From assembly GCF_027923585.1 (NCBI RefSeq), contig NZ_BRPL01000004.1:1-64000 (forward strand): a DNA stretch of 64,000 bases, read 5' to 3'. Source of the DNA: Philodulcilactobacillus myokonensis (lineage in GTDB: Bacteria; Bacillota; Bacilli; Lactobacillales; Lactobacillaceae). Numbering within the stretch: the stretch's first letter is position 1; each line of letters opens with the position of its first letter. Below, piece by piece: positions 25,835 to 35,421 of this stretch. A program made the translations under genes and the position numbers. Below the pieces are notes generated by a model. It was not told the DNA's origin and made no database searches. It was given only the letters and a program-made list of their open reading frames with translations.

Positions 25835-26905
25835 ATGGAACGTTATTTAGTTTTAAAAAATGGTTCAGTCTATAAGGGCCATGCCTTTGGTTCTAAGAAG
25901 GCGGTCAACGGTGAAGTTGTGTTTAGTACCGGGATGACTGGCTACCAAGAAACCATTACAGATCCTAGTTACTATGGGCAAATCATGGTATTTACGAACC
26001 CACTAATTGGTAACTATGGAATTACTACCGGTGATGATGAAAGCTTACATCCCCAAGTTAAAGCCATCATTGCCCACGAAATTGCTAAATATCCCAGTAA
26101 TTATCGCTGTAAAATGACGCTAACTCGGTATGCGGAGAAACAAGATTTACCTGGTATCTCAGGAATTGATACTAGACGGTTAACCAAAGAAATTCGTGAC
26201 CAGGGATCCATGCCAGGTGTAATAACAGATGATCTGAACCATGAAAATGTTAATCAGCTGTTTGATCAAAAGACACCTAATAAATTATCTGATATGACGA
26301 CGATTGAGAATTCATATCCAGCACCTAATGACGGACCTAAAATTGCCATCATCGATTACGGAATTAAGAATTCAATCATGAAACAACTATCGAAGCGCCA
26401 CGCCAACATGGTGGTTTTCCAAAGCAACGTCAGTGCTAAAACTGTTTTGGATAGTTATCCTGATGCAGTTATGCTTTCAAATGGCCCTGGCGATCCTGAA
26501 AAAATGAGTGATGTTCTACCAACAATTCAAACGTTGGAACATCAATTGCCACTGATGGGAATTTGCTTTGGTAATCAGCTCCTGGCATTAGCCAACGGTG
26601 CTAAAACCTATAAGATGAAATTTGGCCACCGTGGTTTTAACCACGCCGTTAAAGATTTAACGACTGGTAAATGCTATTTTACATCCCAAAACCACGGTTA
26701 TGCGGTTGATCGGAATTCTTTAAAGGGGACCAACCTTGAAACCTGGTTTGAAGAAATTAACGATCATACCGTAGAAGGCATCAAAGTGAAGGACTGTAAC
26801 GCCTTTTCGGTTCAATTTCATCCGGATGCTTCACCAGGTCCGCATGATGCCCTTTACGTTTTCGATCAATTCTTTGAAATGATTAAGCAGAGTCAAAAGA
26901 AATAG
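25835..26905 (+). CDS. carA: Carbamoyl-phosphate synthase small (glutaminase) subunit
   Basis: 356 aa. ATG 25835 was chosen over 25817 and 25832 because AAAGGAA is 9 bp upstream. The N-terminal domain is typical ([22 protein letters not shown]). The class I amidotransferase domain has the nucleophile in [10 protein letters not shown] and the catalytic His in [14 protein letters not shown]. The usual GHQ is GNQ here and HPE is HPD; both are conservative changes around the glutaminase site. It supplies ammonia to CarB. Its RRRR leader suggests an arginine-pathway enzyme and not the pyrimidine-operon copy. Confidence 0.93.
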   Translation: MERYLVLKNGSVYKGHAFGSKKAVNGEVVFSTGMTGYQETITDPSYYGQIMVFTNPLIGNYGITTGDDESLHPQVKAIIAHEIAKYPSNYRCKMTLTRYAEKQDLPGISGIDTRRLTKEIRDQGSMPGVITDDLNHENVNQLFDQKTPNKLSDMTTIENSYPAPNDGPKIAIIDYGIKNSIMKQLSKRHANMVVFQSNVSAKTVLDSYPDAVMLSNGPGDPEKMSDVLPTIQTLEHQLPLMGICFGNQLLALANGAKTYKMKFGHRGFNHAVKDLTTGKCYFTSQNHGYAVDRNSLKGTNLETWFEEINDHTVEGIKVKDCNAFSVQFHPDASPGPHDALYVFDQFFEMIKQSQKK

Positions 26906-26916
26906 GAGGATTTTTG

Positions 26917-29900
26917 ATGCCAAAGAGAATGGATATTCATAAAATTTTAGTGATTGGTTCTGGCCCCATCGTAATCGGGCAAGCAGCAGAATTTGATTAT
27001 TCCGGTTCGCAGGCCTGTCTTTCACTGCGTGAGGAAGGTTACCAAGTAGTTTTGATTAACTCCAATCCCGCTACCATCATGACCGATAAGGAAATTGCCA
27101 ATCAAGTTTACATCGAACCAATTACCTTAGAATTCGTTTCAAAGATTATTCGAAAGGAAATTCCAGATGCCATTTTACCAACGTTGGGTGGTCAAACGGG
27201 TTTGAACATGGCTAAACAACTTGCTGACTCGGGAATTCTTGATGAATTAGGAATCGAATTACTGGGAACTAAACTAGATGCAATTGAAGAAGCGGAAGAC
27301 CGTGAAAAATTCAAGGATCTAATGAAACAGCTACATGAACCGGTACCGGAATCACAAATTGCCACGAATTATGATGAAGCGAAAGCGTTTGTTGAAAAAA
27401 TTGGCTTTCCAGTTGTCATTAGACCAGCTTATACCCTTGGTGGTAGCGGCGGAGGCTTCGTTGATAACTACCATGATTTAAAGAAAATTGTGACCCTCGG
27501 TTTAGGGTTATCACCAGTGACTCAAGTTTTAGTCGAACATTCGATTGCTGGCTATAAAGAAATTGAATTTGAAGTCATGCGGGATGCCAATGACAATGCG
27601 ATGATTGTTTGTTCAATGGAAAATGTTGATCCGGTTGGCATTCATACTGGTGATTCAATCGTAGTGTCACCAACCCAGACTTTGTCGGATCAGGATTATC
27701 AAATGATGCGGGATGCCGCTTTAAAGATTATCCGTGCCTTAAAAATTGAAGGTGGCTGTAACGTCCAAATGGCAATTGATCAATATAGTGGTCAATATTA
27801 CATTATTGAAGTTAATCCGCGGGTATCGCGTTCGTCAGCTTTGGCATCGAAAGCCACTGGATATCCGATTGCTAAAATGTCGGCTAAAATTGCGGTCGGT
27901 TTGCATTTAGATGAAATTATTAATCCAATTACCGGCAAGACTTTAGCTGAATTTGAACCCGCATTGGATTACGTGGTCACAAAAATTCCAAGATGGCCGT
28001 TTGATAAATTCACAACGGCTGATCGAACGTTAGGGACGCAAATGAAAGCTACCGGCGAAGTCATGGCAATTGGACGAAATTTTGAAGAATCATTTTTAAA
28101 AGCAGTACGTTCATTAGAAGTTGATACTAAATATGTTTTTAAACCACAGTTTCAAAAGTTATCAACTGATGAACTATTGAAACAATTAATGCCGGCTCAG
28201 AATGATCGGTTATTTGTTATCTTAGAATTATTAAGACGTCACGTTTCAGTTAATCAAATTCATGACATTACCCAAATGAATCAATTTTACTTATATAAGT
28301 TTCAACACATCATTGAAATTGAGGAACAATTAAAGCAAAATCACGGTGCCAAAGCTTTGAAAATTGCAAAACAAAATGGTTTTATTGATGACGTGATTGG
28401 AAAATTATGGCGAAAAACACCGGATCAAATTAGACAAATCAGAACTAAGCAGCATATTACACCAGTATATAAAATGGTTGATACCGCTGCCGGTGAGTTT
28501 GAATCAACAACCCCTTACTATTACAGTACCTATGAAGAATCTGATGAGTCCAAAGTCACTAAGAAACCTTCAATTGTGATTGTTGGTTCCGGTCCGATCA
28601 GAATTGGACAGGGAGTTGAATTTGATTATGCCACTGTTCACTGTGTCGATGCTGTCCAAAAAGCTGGCTATGAAGCAATTATCATTAATTCTAATCCCGA
28701 AACAGTTTCAACCGATTTTTCAATTTCTGATAAACTCTACTTTGAACCGTTAACGACCGAAGATGTTTTGAACGTCATTGATCATGAACAGCCTAAGGGG
28801 GTCATTCTCCAATTCGGTGGGCAGACCGCCGTTAATTTAGCCGAACCACTATCTAAACGGGGCGTGAAAGTAATTGGAACCTCCGTCGAAGATATTAACC
28901 GTGGTGAAGACCGGAAACTATTTGATCAAATTGTTAAGAAGTTATCCCTGCAGCAACCAAAAGGAAAGACGGCCACGAATACTAAGAATGCTTTAACGAT
29001 TGCAAATCAAATTGGCTATCCAGTTCTCATCCGACCATCATATGTAATTGGCGGGAAGGCAATGGAAATTGTTCATTCTGATGATGAACTGCAAAATTAC
29101 ATGCAAAAAGCTGTGAATGCATCTAATGACCATCCCGTCTTGATTGATTCGTACTTAATGGGGATGGAATCAGAAGTCGATGTCATTTCAGATGGGCATA
29201 GCGTTGTAATTCCAGGAATTTTAGAACACATTGAACGTTCTGGTGTTCATTCTGGTGATTCAATGGCCGTTTATCCGCCACAGCATATGAAGGAAAGCAT
29301 TCAACAAAAGATTGTGAAAATTTCAATTGAATTAGCTCATCAATTGCATACAATTGGTTTAATGAACATTCAATTTATTGTTTATCATGACCAAGTTTAC
29401 ATTATTGAAGTAAACCCCAGAGCTTCCAGAACGGTTCCATTTATTTCTAAGGTAACCGGGGTTCCAATGGTCCAACTTGCTACGCATGCCATGTTAGGAA
29501 AACCATTGGAAAAAATGGGATACCATACTGGTTTAGTCACACCAGCTAAAAAGATTGCGGTGAAATCACCCGTCTTTAGTTTCTCAAAACTACCATTAGT
29601 TAATGCCACTTTAGGACCCGAAATGAAATCAACCGGCGAAGTTTTAGGAACAGACAATAGTTATGATAAGGCTCTATATAAGGCCTTTGTTGCTGCTGGG
29701 TTTAACGTTCCAAAGGAAGGCAGCATTTTCTTCAAAGTTAAACCATCCGATTTAGATGAATCACTTAAATTAGCTCGTGAATTTAAATCAATTGGCTTTC
29801 AAATTCAAGCGGATCAATCAACTGCTGACTTTATGAAACAGCAGGGGTTACAAGTAGCGGTTAAAGATCCTGTTAATGAAATCAAACATGATGAACTTCA

Positions 29901-30069
29901 AGTCGTCGTCAATACCACTGATGAATACGATTTACACACCCAAAAGGGACAGACCACATTGAATGATGTCGCATTGGAACATCAAATTCCGTTGTTTACT
30001 GCTATTGATACGGTTAAAGCATATGAAACGGCAATTGCCGGATTATCTTTTAGTATTGATCCGATGTAG
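26917..30069 (+). CDS. carB: Carbamoyl-phosphate synthase large subunit
   Basis: 1050 aa, two homologous ATP-grasp halves (each begins [19 protein letters not shown] or [18 protein letters not shown]), with glycine-rich loops TLGGSGGGF and VIGGKAME and metal-binding VNPRVSRSS and VNPRASRT. The C-terminal regulatory MGS-like domain (from about residue 930) is present. It makes carbamoyl phosphate from bicarbonate, ammonia and two ATP. The ATG at 26917 follows AGGAGG, 11 bp after carA. The pair is transcribed divergently from argCJBD. Confidence 0.95.
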   Translation: MPKRMDIHKILVIGSGPIVIGQAAEFDYSGSQACLSLREEGYQVVLINSNPATIMTDKEIANQVYIEPITLEFVSKIIRKEIPDAILPTLGGQTGLNMAKQLADSGILDELGIELLGTKLDAIEEAEDREKFKDLMKQLHEPVPESQIATNYDEAKAFVEKIGFPVVIRPAYTLGGSGGGFVDNYHDLKKIVTLGLGLSPVTQVLVEHSIAGYKEIEFEVMRDANDNAMIVCSMENVDPVGIHTGDSIVVSPTQTLSDQDYQMMRDAALKIIRALKIEGGCNVQMAIDQYSGQYYIIEVNPRVSRSSALASKATGYPIAKMSAKIAVGLHLDEIINPITGKTLAEFEPALDYVVTKIPRWPFDKFTTADRTLGTQMKATGEVMAIGRNFEESFLKAVRSLEVDTKYVFKPQFQKLSTDELLKQLMPAQNDRLFVILELLRRHVSVNQIHDITQMNQFYLYKFQHIIEIEEQLKQNHGAKALKIAKQNGFIDDVIGKLWRKTPDQIRQIRTKQHITPVYKMVDTAAGEFESTTPYYYSTYEESDESKVTKKPSIVIVGSGPIRIGQGVEFDYATVHCVDAVQKAGYEAIIINSNPETVSTDFSISDKLYFEPLTTEDVLNVIDHEQPKGVILQFGGQTAVNLAEPLSKRGVKVIGTSVEDINRGEDRKLFDQIVKKLSLQQPKGKTATNTKNALTIANQIGYPVLIRPSYVIGGKAMEIVHSDDELQNYMQKAVNASNDHPVLIDSYLMGMESEVDVISDGHSVVIPGILEHIERSGVHSGDSMAVYPPQHMKESIQQKIVKISIELAHQLHTIGLMNIQFIVYHDQVYIIEVNPRASRTVPFISKVTGVPMVQLATHAMLGKPLEKMGYHTGLVTPAKKIAVKSPVFSFSKLPLVNATLGPEMKSTGEVLGTDNSYDKALYKAFVAAGFNVPKEGSIFFKVKPSDLDESLKLAREFKSIGFQIQADQSTADFMKQQGLQVAVKDPVNEIKHDELQVVVNTTDEYDLHTQKGQTTLNDVALEHQIPLFTAIDTVKAYETAIAGLSFSIDPM

Positions 30070-30177
30070 TTTTCTACTATCATATAGGAAGAAATGAATT
30101 CAAAGATCACCGGTTGACTTTTGATCTTAAAAAATTATATAATAAAGTTACTTAATCAAACAGGGAGGTTATTTATA

Positions 30178-30243
30178 ATGCAATCAAGCGATTTTCCATC
30201 GTTATTAAATTTACTTGTCCATCATCACACAGATCATTTTTAA
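30178..30243 (+). CDS. Histidine leader peptide
   Basis: A 21-codon ORF with a strong GGGAGG site. Near its end it reads HHHTDHF: four of the last seven residues are His (codons CAT CAT CAC, then CAT), directly before TAA. The first RNA hairpin of the attenuator begins inside the third His codon. This is a classic his-type leader peptide. The structural gene it should control does not follow directly: a tiny ORF and an IS607 element come next, then a YjeM-like permease. Confidence 0.85.
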   Translation: MQSSDFPSLLNLLVHHHTDHF

Positions 30244-30371
30244 CAATCTGTGTTGAATGAACAGTTTTTAAATTGCGTTATAAAAACCGGAATCCACACA
30301 GACTGCTATAAGTGCTGTGTGGGGCAAACTAATTAAAACCACATGGCTCAATAAAGGCTGTGTGGTTTTTT
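30227..30371 (+). terminator. Histidine attenuator hairpin ladder
   Basis: Six pairing segments in order: ACACAGAT 30227-30234 (1), ATCTGTGT 30246-30253 (2), CCACACAG 30294-30301 (3), CTGTGTGG 30315-30322 (4), CCACA 30339-30343 (5), TGTGG 30361-30365 (6) with T run. 1:2, 3:4 and 5:6 form the terminating fold; 2:3 and 4:5 form the alternative fold that abolishes the terminator. A ribosome stalled on the His codons would cover segment 1 and favour read-through. Pairing is seen; the switch is inference from known his attenuators. Confidence 0.85.
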
Positions 30372-30405
30372 GTTTGTCGCAATCGGATTAAAGGGGGAAC
30401 AATTT

Positions 30406-30468
30406 ATGAAAAAGCATATTCAGCATCGAAGCAATTGGTTATTAAAACGGATCTTGAATAAAAAATAA
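30406..30468 (+). CDS. Possible 20-aa basic peptide after the his attenuator
   Basis: An ATG with a very strong AAAGGGGGA site opens 20 codons containing two His and ten basic residues (MKKHIQHRSNWLL, then RILNKK). Such a good ribosome binding site right after an attenuator is where the first regulated gene should begin. The peptide may be a second leader or the stub of a lost gene; the IS607 element begins shortly after. Confidence 0.35.
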   Translation: MKKHIQHRSNWLLKRILNKK

Positions 30469-30551
30469 GAGGAATGATAAATTATAGCAATAGATATAAA
30501 TCAATATAAATAAAAGTAAATATATGGTAAACTAATTATAGAAAGTAAAAT

Positions 30552-31193
30552 ATGGAAGTGATTAGTTTGCAACAACATTATACAACCGGACAGTTTGCTA
30601 AAAAAATTGGTGTAGTTAATAAAACCTTAATAAATTGGGACAAAAAGGGAACATTAACTGCTTATCGGACGCCAACTAATCGGCGTTATTATACCCAAAA
30701 CCAGCTAGACCAAGTTTTAGGGATTAAAAATAAGCAGGAATCGAGAATTAACGTAGCTTATGCTCGTGTATCCAGTCGGAATCAAAAAGATGATTTAAAA
30801 AATCAAATTGCATTTATTCAGACTTTTGTTAATGCCAAAGGCATTATCTTAGATAAAACTATGACTGATATTGGGAGTGGACTTAACTATAATCGTAAAA
30901 ACTGGAATAAACTATTAAAATTAGTGTTAGAATCGAAAGTTAAAACGATTTACATTACCTATCAAGACCGCTTTATCCGCTTTGGATATCATTGGTTTGA
31001 GCATTTGCTCAACCAATTTGGAACTAAATTGGTAGTTTTGAACGATAAGAATAGTTCACCCAATGAAGAATTTGTGCAAGATATTATCAGCATTATTCAT
31101 GTTTTTAGTTGTCGTTTATATGGACTTCGTAAATATAAGGGTCAAATTAAAAATGATAAGACCATCCAGAAAGAAGAACATGATGATGCATAG
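30552..31193 (+). CDS. tnpA: IS607-type serine recombinase TnpA
   Basis: 213 aa. N-terminal MerR-like HTH (TTGQFAKKIGVVNKTLINWD, then LTAYRTPTNRRYYTQ) followed by a serine resolvase catalytic domain from about residue 65: INVAYARVSSRNQKDDLKNQ, with the nucleophilic serine in VSS, and TIYITYQDRFIRFGYHWFE. It catalyses single-strand-free transposition through a circular intermediate. The domain order DNA-binding first, catalytic second is diagnostic of IS607. It overlaps tnpB by 14 bp from the chosen tnpB start. It looks intact. Confidence 0.93.
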   Translation: MEVISLQQHYTTGQFAKKIGVVNKTLINWDKKGTLTAYRTPTNRRYYTQNQLDQVLGIKNKQESRINVAYARVSSRNQKDDLKNQIAFIQTFVNAKGIILDKTMTDIGSGLNYNRKNWNKLLKLVLESKVKTIYITYQDRFIRFGYHWFEHLLNQFGTKLVVLNDKNSSPNEEFVQDIISIIHVFSCRLYGLRKYKGQIKNDKTIQKEEHDDA

Positions 31194-32352
31194 CTGTAGT
31201 ATTAAAGTCAAGCTATATCCCAATCAACATATGAAGCGTTATCTCGATTTGATGTGTAATTATCGTCGCTATTGTTGGAATCAAGGTTTAGAAACCTGGA
31301 ACCATATGTATGATTGCAATTCAATTGATAAAGGACATAATTCTAAGCCCAATGAGCGTGAAATAAGGAATGAATTAGTTTTTAATAAATTTGATTGGCA
31401 ATATCAATATTCAGCTAGGATTTTGCAATTAGCGATTAAAGATTTAGGCCATGCTTTTAAAGCTTTTTTCGATAAAAAACAGCCTGATTTTAAACATCCA
31501 CGTTTTAAATCAAAGAAATGGCTGAAACAAGGTTTTAAAACTGATCGAGCTAAAATAATTGATGGTAAATTAAGATTAGACCGTGCTAGTGGGTATCCTA
31601 AAAATTTGTTTTACGATATTCGATTGAGTGGACTACGTCCACAACCAGGCCAATTGAAAATGGTTGCGATTACAATGCAGAATCATCAATACACAGCTAA
31701 TCTGCAATTTACTAATCTCCCGGATAATACCACTATTTATACCAATCAAAAAACGGCTGTGGATGTTAATGTAGGTCATTTTAACTATACTAATGGAGAT
31801 ATCAAAACCTATGGTCATAAATTAAAACGTTTATACGAACAAAATAAATACTATCAGCGTCTACTAGCTCGAAAACGGACAATTCATCCTAAAACTTTTC
31901 GGAAATCTAATAATTACATGCAAGTGAGAACCAAACTACAGCGTAATTATACAAGAATTAAAAATTTTCAGGATGATATTCTGCATAAGTTTACAAATAA
32001 ATTAGTACAAAATTATGACCAAATTGTAATCGAAAATTTAGACGTCAAACATATGTTCATGAGCCACGTAGCTTCGAAAGGAATGCAGCGAAGTATGTTT
32101 GGTAAATTTAGACAGTATTTAACATATAAATGCCAATGGTACGGAAAACAATTGATTTTAGCTGATCAAAGTTATCCTTCAACACAACGTTGTTCTAAAT
32201 GTGGCTATATAAAAAAAGGTACTGATAAGATTACCCTTAAGGGTAATCAAAAACATCATACTAATCATCACCAATTTATTTGTTATCATTGTGGTTTTAA
32301 AGCCGACCGTGATGATAATGCTGTCCAGAATTTATTAGCTTTAATTCAATAA
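31180..32352 (+). CDS. tnpB: TnpB RNA-guided nuclease
   Basis: 390 aa from the cluster of ATGs at 31180; starts at 31153 or 31063 only add residues from the tnpA overlap. The RuvC-like active site is complete: Asp in TAVDVNVGHFNY, Glu in IVIENLDVKHMF and Asp in KADRDDNAVQN. The zinc ribbon is CSKCGYIKKG ... FICYHCGF. TnpB proteins cut DNA guided by an omegaRNA from the element's right end and help keep the element at its site. Likely active. Confidence 0.93.
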   Translation: MMMHSCSIKVKLYPNQHMKRYLDLMCNYRRYCWNQGLETWNHMYDCNSIDKGHNSKPNEREIRNELVFNKFDWQYQYSARILQLAIKDLGHAFKAFFDKKQPDFKHPRFKSKKWLKQGFKTDRAKIIDGKLRLDRASGYPKNLFYDIRLSGLRPQPGQLKMVAITMQNHQYTANLQFTNLPDNTTIYTNQKTAVDVNVGHFNYTNGDIKTYGHKLKRLYEQNKYYQRLLARKRTIHPKTFRKSNNYMQVRTKLQRNYTRIKNFQDDILHKFTNKLVQNYDQIVIENLDVKHMFMSHVASKGMQRSMFGKFRQYLTYKCQWYGKQLILADQSYPSTQRCSKCGYIKKGTDKITLKGNQKHHTNHHQFICYHCGFKADRDDNAVQNLLALIQ

Positions 32353-32467
32353 AAACATGATTAGGGTAGGCTATACCCTACAAGCTCTGAGAGTTAGTCT
32401 CTGTGATTACTTCCTTTTAGGAAATATCGGAATACTAATGTAGACGAGAGTAAATAAAATATAGAAA
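32353..32467 (+). ncRNA. Candidate omegaRNA / right end of the IS607 element
   Basis: Directly after the tnpB stop the sequence forms a stem GGGTAGGC-TATACCCTAC at about 32364-32381 and another around AGCTCTGAGAG / GTCTCTGTG. TnpB guide RNAs of known elements overlap the 3' end of tnpB and run to the right end. Boundaries and guide position are not determined. Confidence 0.4.
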
Positions 32468-32548
32468 GGAGAGCTATATGATCCTTTCTGAACATATAAA
32501 AATAACTATTTATATGTTTTTCCGTATTTTATATAGCAGTGATTTTAC

Positions 32549-34054
32549 ATGGAAATGGAAGCAAAACCCGCTAAGAAAATATCGTTATTCAGTTTTATAT
32601 TAATTATTTTATCTGCCGTCTTTGGTTTTCCAAATACTGCCGTTGCGTTCGATCAAATGGGATACGCAAGTATTATTTGGTACATATTGGCAGCAGTGAC
32701 ATTCTTTTTGCCAACTTCATTTATGTTTGCCGAATACGGATCAGCCATTAAAGATGATACCGGTGGCGTTTACACCTGGCTTGAAAAATCAATTGGTACG
32801 AAATGGGCGTTCGTTGGCTCATTCATCTGGATTTGTGAATGGGTGTTAATTTTAGTCAATAACGCACCTAATGTCATGATTTCAATTTCAACATTGATTT
32901 TCGGAGATGACCGAACGGGCAAACTAAGTTTCTTTGGTCTAAATAGTAATGAAAGTATCTCAATTCTATCAGTCCTATTGGTGCTTGGAATTACCTGGAT
33001 TTCATGTCGCGGCATTAAATCGGTCGCATTATTATCCTCAATCGGTGGATTTTTCATTACACTGATCACAGTTGTCTTTTGTGGGGCTTCAATCCTTTTG
33101 ATTTTTATCAACCACGGTCAATTGGCACAACCAATCAATGGGATTAAAAGTTTTATTGTTTCACCGAATCCTGCATTTCAAAGTGGAACATCAATTATGT
33201 CATTTGTTGTCTATGCTATTTTTGCTTATGGTGGGATTGAATCTGCCGGTGGCATTATTGATAAAATTAAAAATCCAGCTAAAAATTTTCCACGAGGGAT
33301 TATTATCGCCGCAATTTTAATGACAACGCTTTACGTAGTTTCGATTTTCCTTTGTGGCTTCAGTATTAATTGGTCACAAGTAATGGGGAAAAGTAACGTT
33401 AATTTGCAAAATATCATGTTTATTTTGATGTATAACGTAGGTGATTTCTTTGGTAAAAGTATTGGAATGGCACCATCAGCTGCTGCGACACTTGGTTATG
33501 GCTTCTCTCGTTTTACTGGTTTCAGTAATTTAATTGGAACTTTAGGTAGTATGACAATTATTGTATATTCACCCATTAAAGCTTTCATTACTGGATCACC
33601 TGCTAAGTTCTGGCCAAAACGAATGGTTAGTTTAAACAAACACCAGATGCCGGCTTTTGCAATGTGGATGCAAGCTGCTGTCATTGCAGCTATTCTGCTC
33701 TTTACTTCCTTCGGTGGCGATGATGCTCAAAAATTTTACACCGTCTTAACCGACATGATGAACATTTCAAATGCTTGTCCATACTTATTCCTAGTCTTTG
33801 CGTTCCCATTCTTCAAAAAGCGTCGCGATTTAGACCGTCCATTTGTCTTTTTTAAAAATTATAAATTTATGATGACAACGGTTGTGATCGTTTTATTAGT
33901 ATTATCATTTGGAATTATCTTTAATTTGATTCAACCATTGATAGTTCACGATTACATGACAGCATTTTGGACATTTATCGGGCCCATTTTCTTTGGTGGG
34001 GTTGCTTACATTTTCTACCTTTATTCAATGCATAAGGAAAATAAATTGAATTAA
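32549..34054 (+). CDS. yjeM: APC-superfamily amino acid permease, YjeM-like
   Basis: 501 aa with about 12 hydrophobic segments. It resembles E. coli YjeM over its full length: the start KKISLFSFILIILSAVFGF, FAEYGSAIKDDTGGVYTWLE, SFVVYAIFAYGGIESAGG with the family glycine motif, and the late PYLFLVFAFPFFKKRRDLDR. It should import or exchange an amino acid at the cell membrane; the substrate of YjeM is not well known. The start codon lacks a good ribosome binding site, which fits loss of its native leader. A his attenuator lies upstream on the other side of the IS, so histidine is a possible substrate. Confidence 0.8.
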   Translation: MEMEAKPAKKISLFSFILIILSAVFGFPNTAVAFDQMGYASIIWYILAAVTFFLPTSFMFAEYGSAIKDDTGGVYTWLEKSIGTKWAFVGSFIWICEWVLILVNNAPNVMISISTLIFGDDRTGKLSFFGLNSNESISILSVLLVLGITWISCRGIKSVALLSSIGGFFITLITVVFCGASILLIFINHGQLAQPINGIKSFIVSPNPAFQSGTSIMSFVVYAIFAYGGIESAGGIIDKIKNPAKNFPRGIIIAAILMTTLYVVSIFLCGFSINWSQVMGKSNVNLQNIMFILMYNVGDFFGKSIGMAPSAAATLGYGFSRFTGFSNLIGTLGSMTIIVYSPIKAFITGSPAKFWPKRMVSLNKHQMPAFAMWMQAAVIAAILLFTSFGGDDAQKFYTVLTDMMNISNACPYLFLVFAFPFFKKRRDLDRPFVFFKNYKFMMTTVVIVLLVLSFGIIFNLIQPLIVHDYMTAFWTFIGPIFFGGVAYIFYLYSMHKENKLN

Positions 34055-34057
34055 TAA

Positions 34058-34073
34058 TATTAAAATACTAAAA
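34058..34073. repeat. Octamer repeat locus 12 (2 units)
   Basis: TATTaaaa and TACTaaaa, 3 bp after the permease stop and running into the terminator stem. Confidence 0.5.
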
Positions 34074-34109
34074 TCCTACCCTTTAATGTGATAAAAGGTG
34101 GGATTTTTG
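34071..34109 (+). terminator. Terminator after the permease gene
   Basis: AAATCCTACC / GGTGGGATTTTT stem with T tail. Confidence 0.8.
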
Positions 34110-34189
34110 TTTGTGCTGATAATATTATGAAACTGGTTTTACGTATGTATCTATGGGATTTAAATATATAAATTGGGGTGTGTTTTATT

Positions 34190-34678
34190 ATGCCAAGGAA
34201 TAAACTTAAGAAAATTGGTAGCCAACACAGATTTAGGTTTACTGGTATTTTTGTCAGAAGTGGGTTTAAAAGTTATCACGAATACTATTCACCAACTTTA
34301 CTTTTAAAAGATGTTCGTTTGAAAGAAAATAATCAATTGATGTGTGATCATTTATGGTTTAATTATACAAAGGGATTTCAAAAACTTGGTTCTTTAATCC
34401 GGGATGATTTAATATCATTTGATGCAAGGGTTGATGATTACTATAAAGGATATATTAATGGAAGCCATCATGATTATAAGTTAAGTCGGCCAACTAAGAT
34501 TGATTTAAAACCGATTAGTAATTTAAAGAGGCCTCCATTGCCAATTGGCAATAATGCGGTGATAATCGGTAAAATTATGTTAGAAAATAAAAAATTTTAC
34601 TTAAAACATGGTCGCCCTTATGATGATTTCTTTGTTGACTTGTATCAAAAGTGGCTCGTTAAAACTAATAAAGATTAA
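34190..34678 (+). CDS. Hypothetical protein, 162 aa
   Basis: Not recognised. The ATG at 34190 follows GGGGTG; the longer GTG start at 34178 overlaps that site. The protein is basic, with a beta-rich N-terminal part (KIGSQHRFRFTGIFVRSGFK, then YYSPTLLLKDVRL) and an aromatic middle, HLWFNYTKGFQKLG. It has no membrane segment or signal peptide. The pattern suggests a small nucleic-acid-binding fold, perhaps OB-like, but no catalytic motif is visible. Single gene with its own terminator region. Confidence 0.55.
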   Translation: MPRNKLKKIGSQHRFRFTGIFVRSGFKSYHEYYSPTLLLKDVRLKENNQLMCDHLWFNYTKGFQKLGSLIRDDLISFDARVDDYYKGYINGSHHDYKLSRPTKIDLKPISNLKRPPLPIGNNAVIIGKIMLENKKFYLKHGRPYDDFFVDLYQKWLVKTNKD

Positions 34679-34702
34679 TTTCAATTAAACAATTTGGATA
34701 AT

Positions 34703-34737
34703 AAAAAACAGACATTTCCTTTTGAAAATGCCTGTTC
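34703..34737 (-). terminator. Terminator, minus strand
   Basis: ACAG-CATTTTC / GAAAATG-CTGT type stem with AAAAAA on the plus strand, lying beyond the stop of the minus-strand gene at 34778. Confidence 0.65.
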
Positions 34738-34777
34738 TGATTAGTATATAGGTTTTAGTTGATATAGATTGGGGAAA

Positions 34778-35104
34778 CTATATTGCATTTGGCCGCGGCC
34801 TAAATGTTTCCCCCAGATAGAGTGCTGCCGCTAGATTGGCACTTTCAACCATTGCGGTATCGAACATGTCCTTTATCCATTCAGCAACAGTGCCACCGAC
34901 TTTGGATAATTGACTGCCTAAGCCACCAAGGTAGTTACCTTTGCTGCCGGTAATCTCATTACGATCGTCTTCTGGTGCAACTTGTTCCTCTTTAACTGGT
35001 GCTGAGTTCCAATTTAATACCGGGCGATAGTCCCCTGTATCAATTTTAATTTCAGACATCATAAGAAGGATAGGTTCTAAAAGTCTTTCTGTGAAATCAA
35101 ACAT
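34778..35104 (-). CDS. Hypothetical small acidic protein, 108 aa
   Basis: Not recognised. The start at 35104 is set by GAAAGGAG 9 bp upstream; the longer ORF would begin before that site. The N-terminal helix (FTERLLEPILLMMSEI) is followed by a charged middle part and a Gly/Ala-rich amphipathic stretch (GNYLGGLGSQLSKVGGTVAE), then FDTAMVESANLAAALYLG. There is no signal peptide. The gap 35105-35421 behind it holds only its promoter region and AT-rich DNA. Confidence 0.5.
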   Translation of the reverse strand: MFDFTERLLEPILLMMSEIKIDTGDYRPVLNWNSAPVKEEQVAPEDDRNEITGSKGNYLGGLGSQLSKVGGTVAEWIKDMFDTAMVESANLAAALYLGETFRPRPNAI

Positions 35105-35421
35105 TATAATCGCTCCTTTCGGTCGCGATCCATAACTATCATGATGCACTAGAAATGACTCACGGTTTTGATGACTAAACTACTATTAACATCACAACTT
35201 ACATCGAAATCTGCTAAATTCGTTTCTATCATCTCCTGCACACATATAATTTTTAGTGGCAATCAATAGATATCTAACAACTTCTAATTGCTATCTATCA
35301 ATCTATCCAACTATAAGGTTAATCATCCTGAGTCAAGATGCAAGGTTTTAACTCAACTTTTTGAATTAATTTTTTGCTTGCTTAAAATCATGATAAACTA
35401 GGTAAAAATGGAGGGGATAAA

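Larger units (their letters stand above)
30474..32467 (+). mobile_element. IS607-family insertion sequence (approximate ends)
   Basis: Two overlapping genes, a serine recombinase TnpA with MerR-like HTH and a TnpB nuclease, define the IS607 family. IS607 elements make no target duplication and tend to cut between GG dinucleotides, so ends are hard to fix. AGAGG at 30469-30473 and AAAGG at 32465-32469 are plausible junctions. It lies between a his attenuator and a permease and has probably separated them. Confidence 0.75.

Noticed and set aside
29397-29657. Minus-strand ORF within carB
   Set aside because: Lies wholly inside a conserved enzyme gene, no ribosome binding site, composition of a shadow frame.
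30178-30243. HHHTDH peptide as a metal-binding small protein
   Set aside because: The hairpin ladder and terminator that follow, and overlap of the first stem with the His codons, fit a regulatory leader much better.
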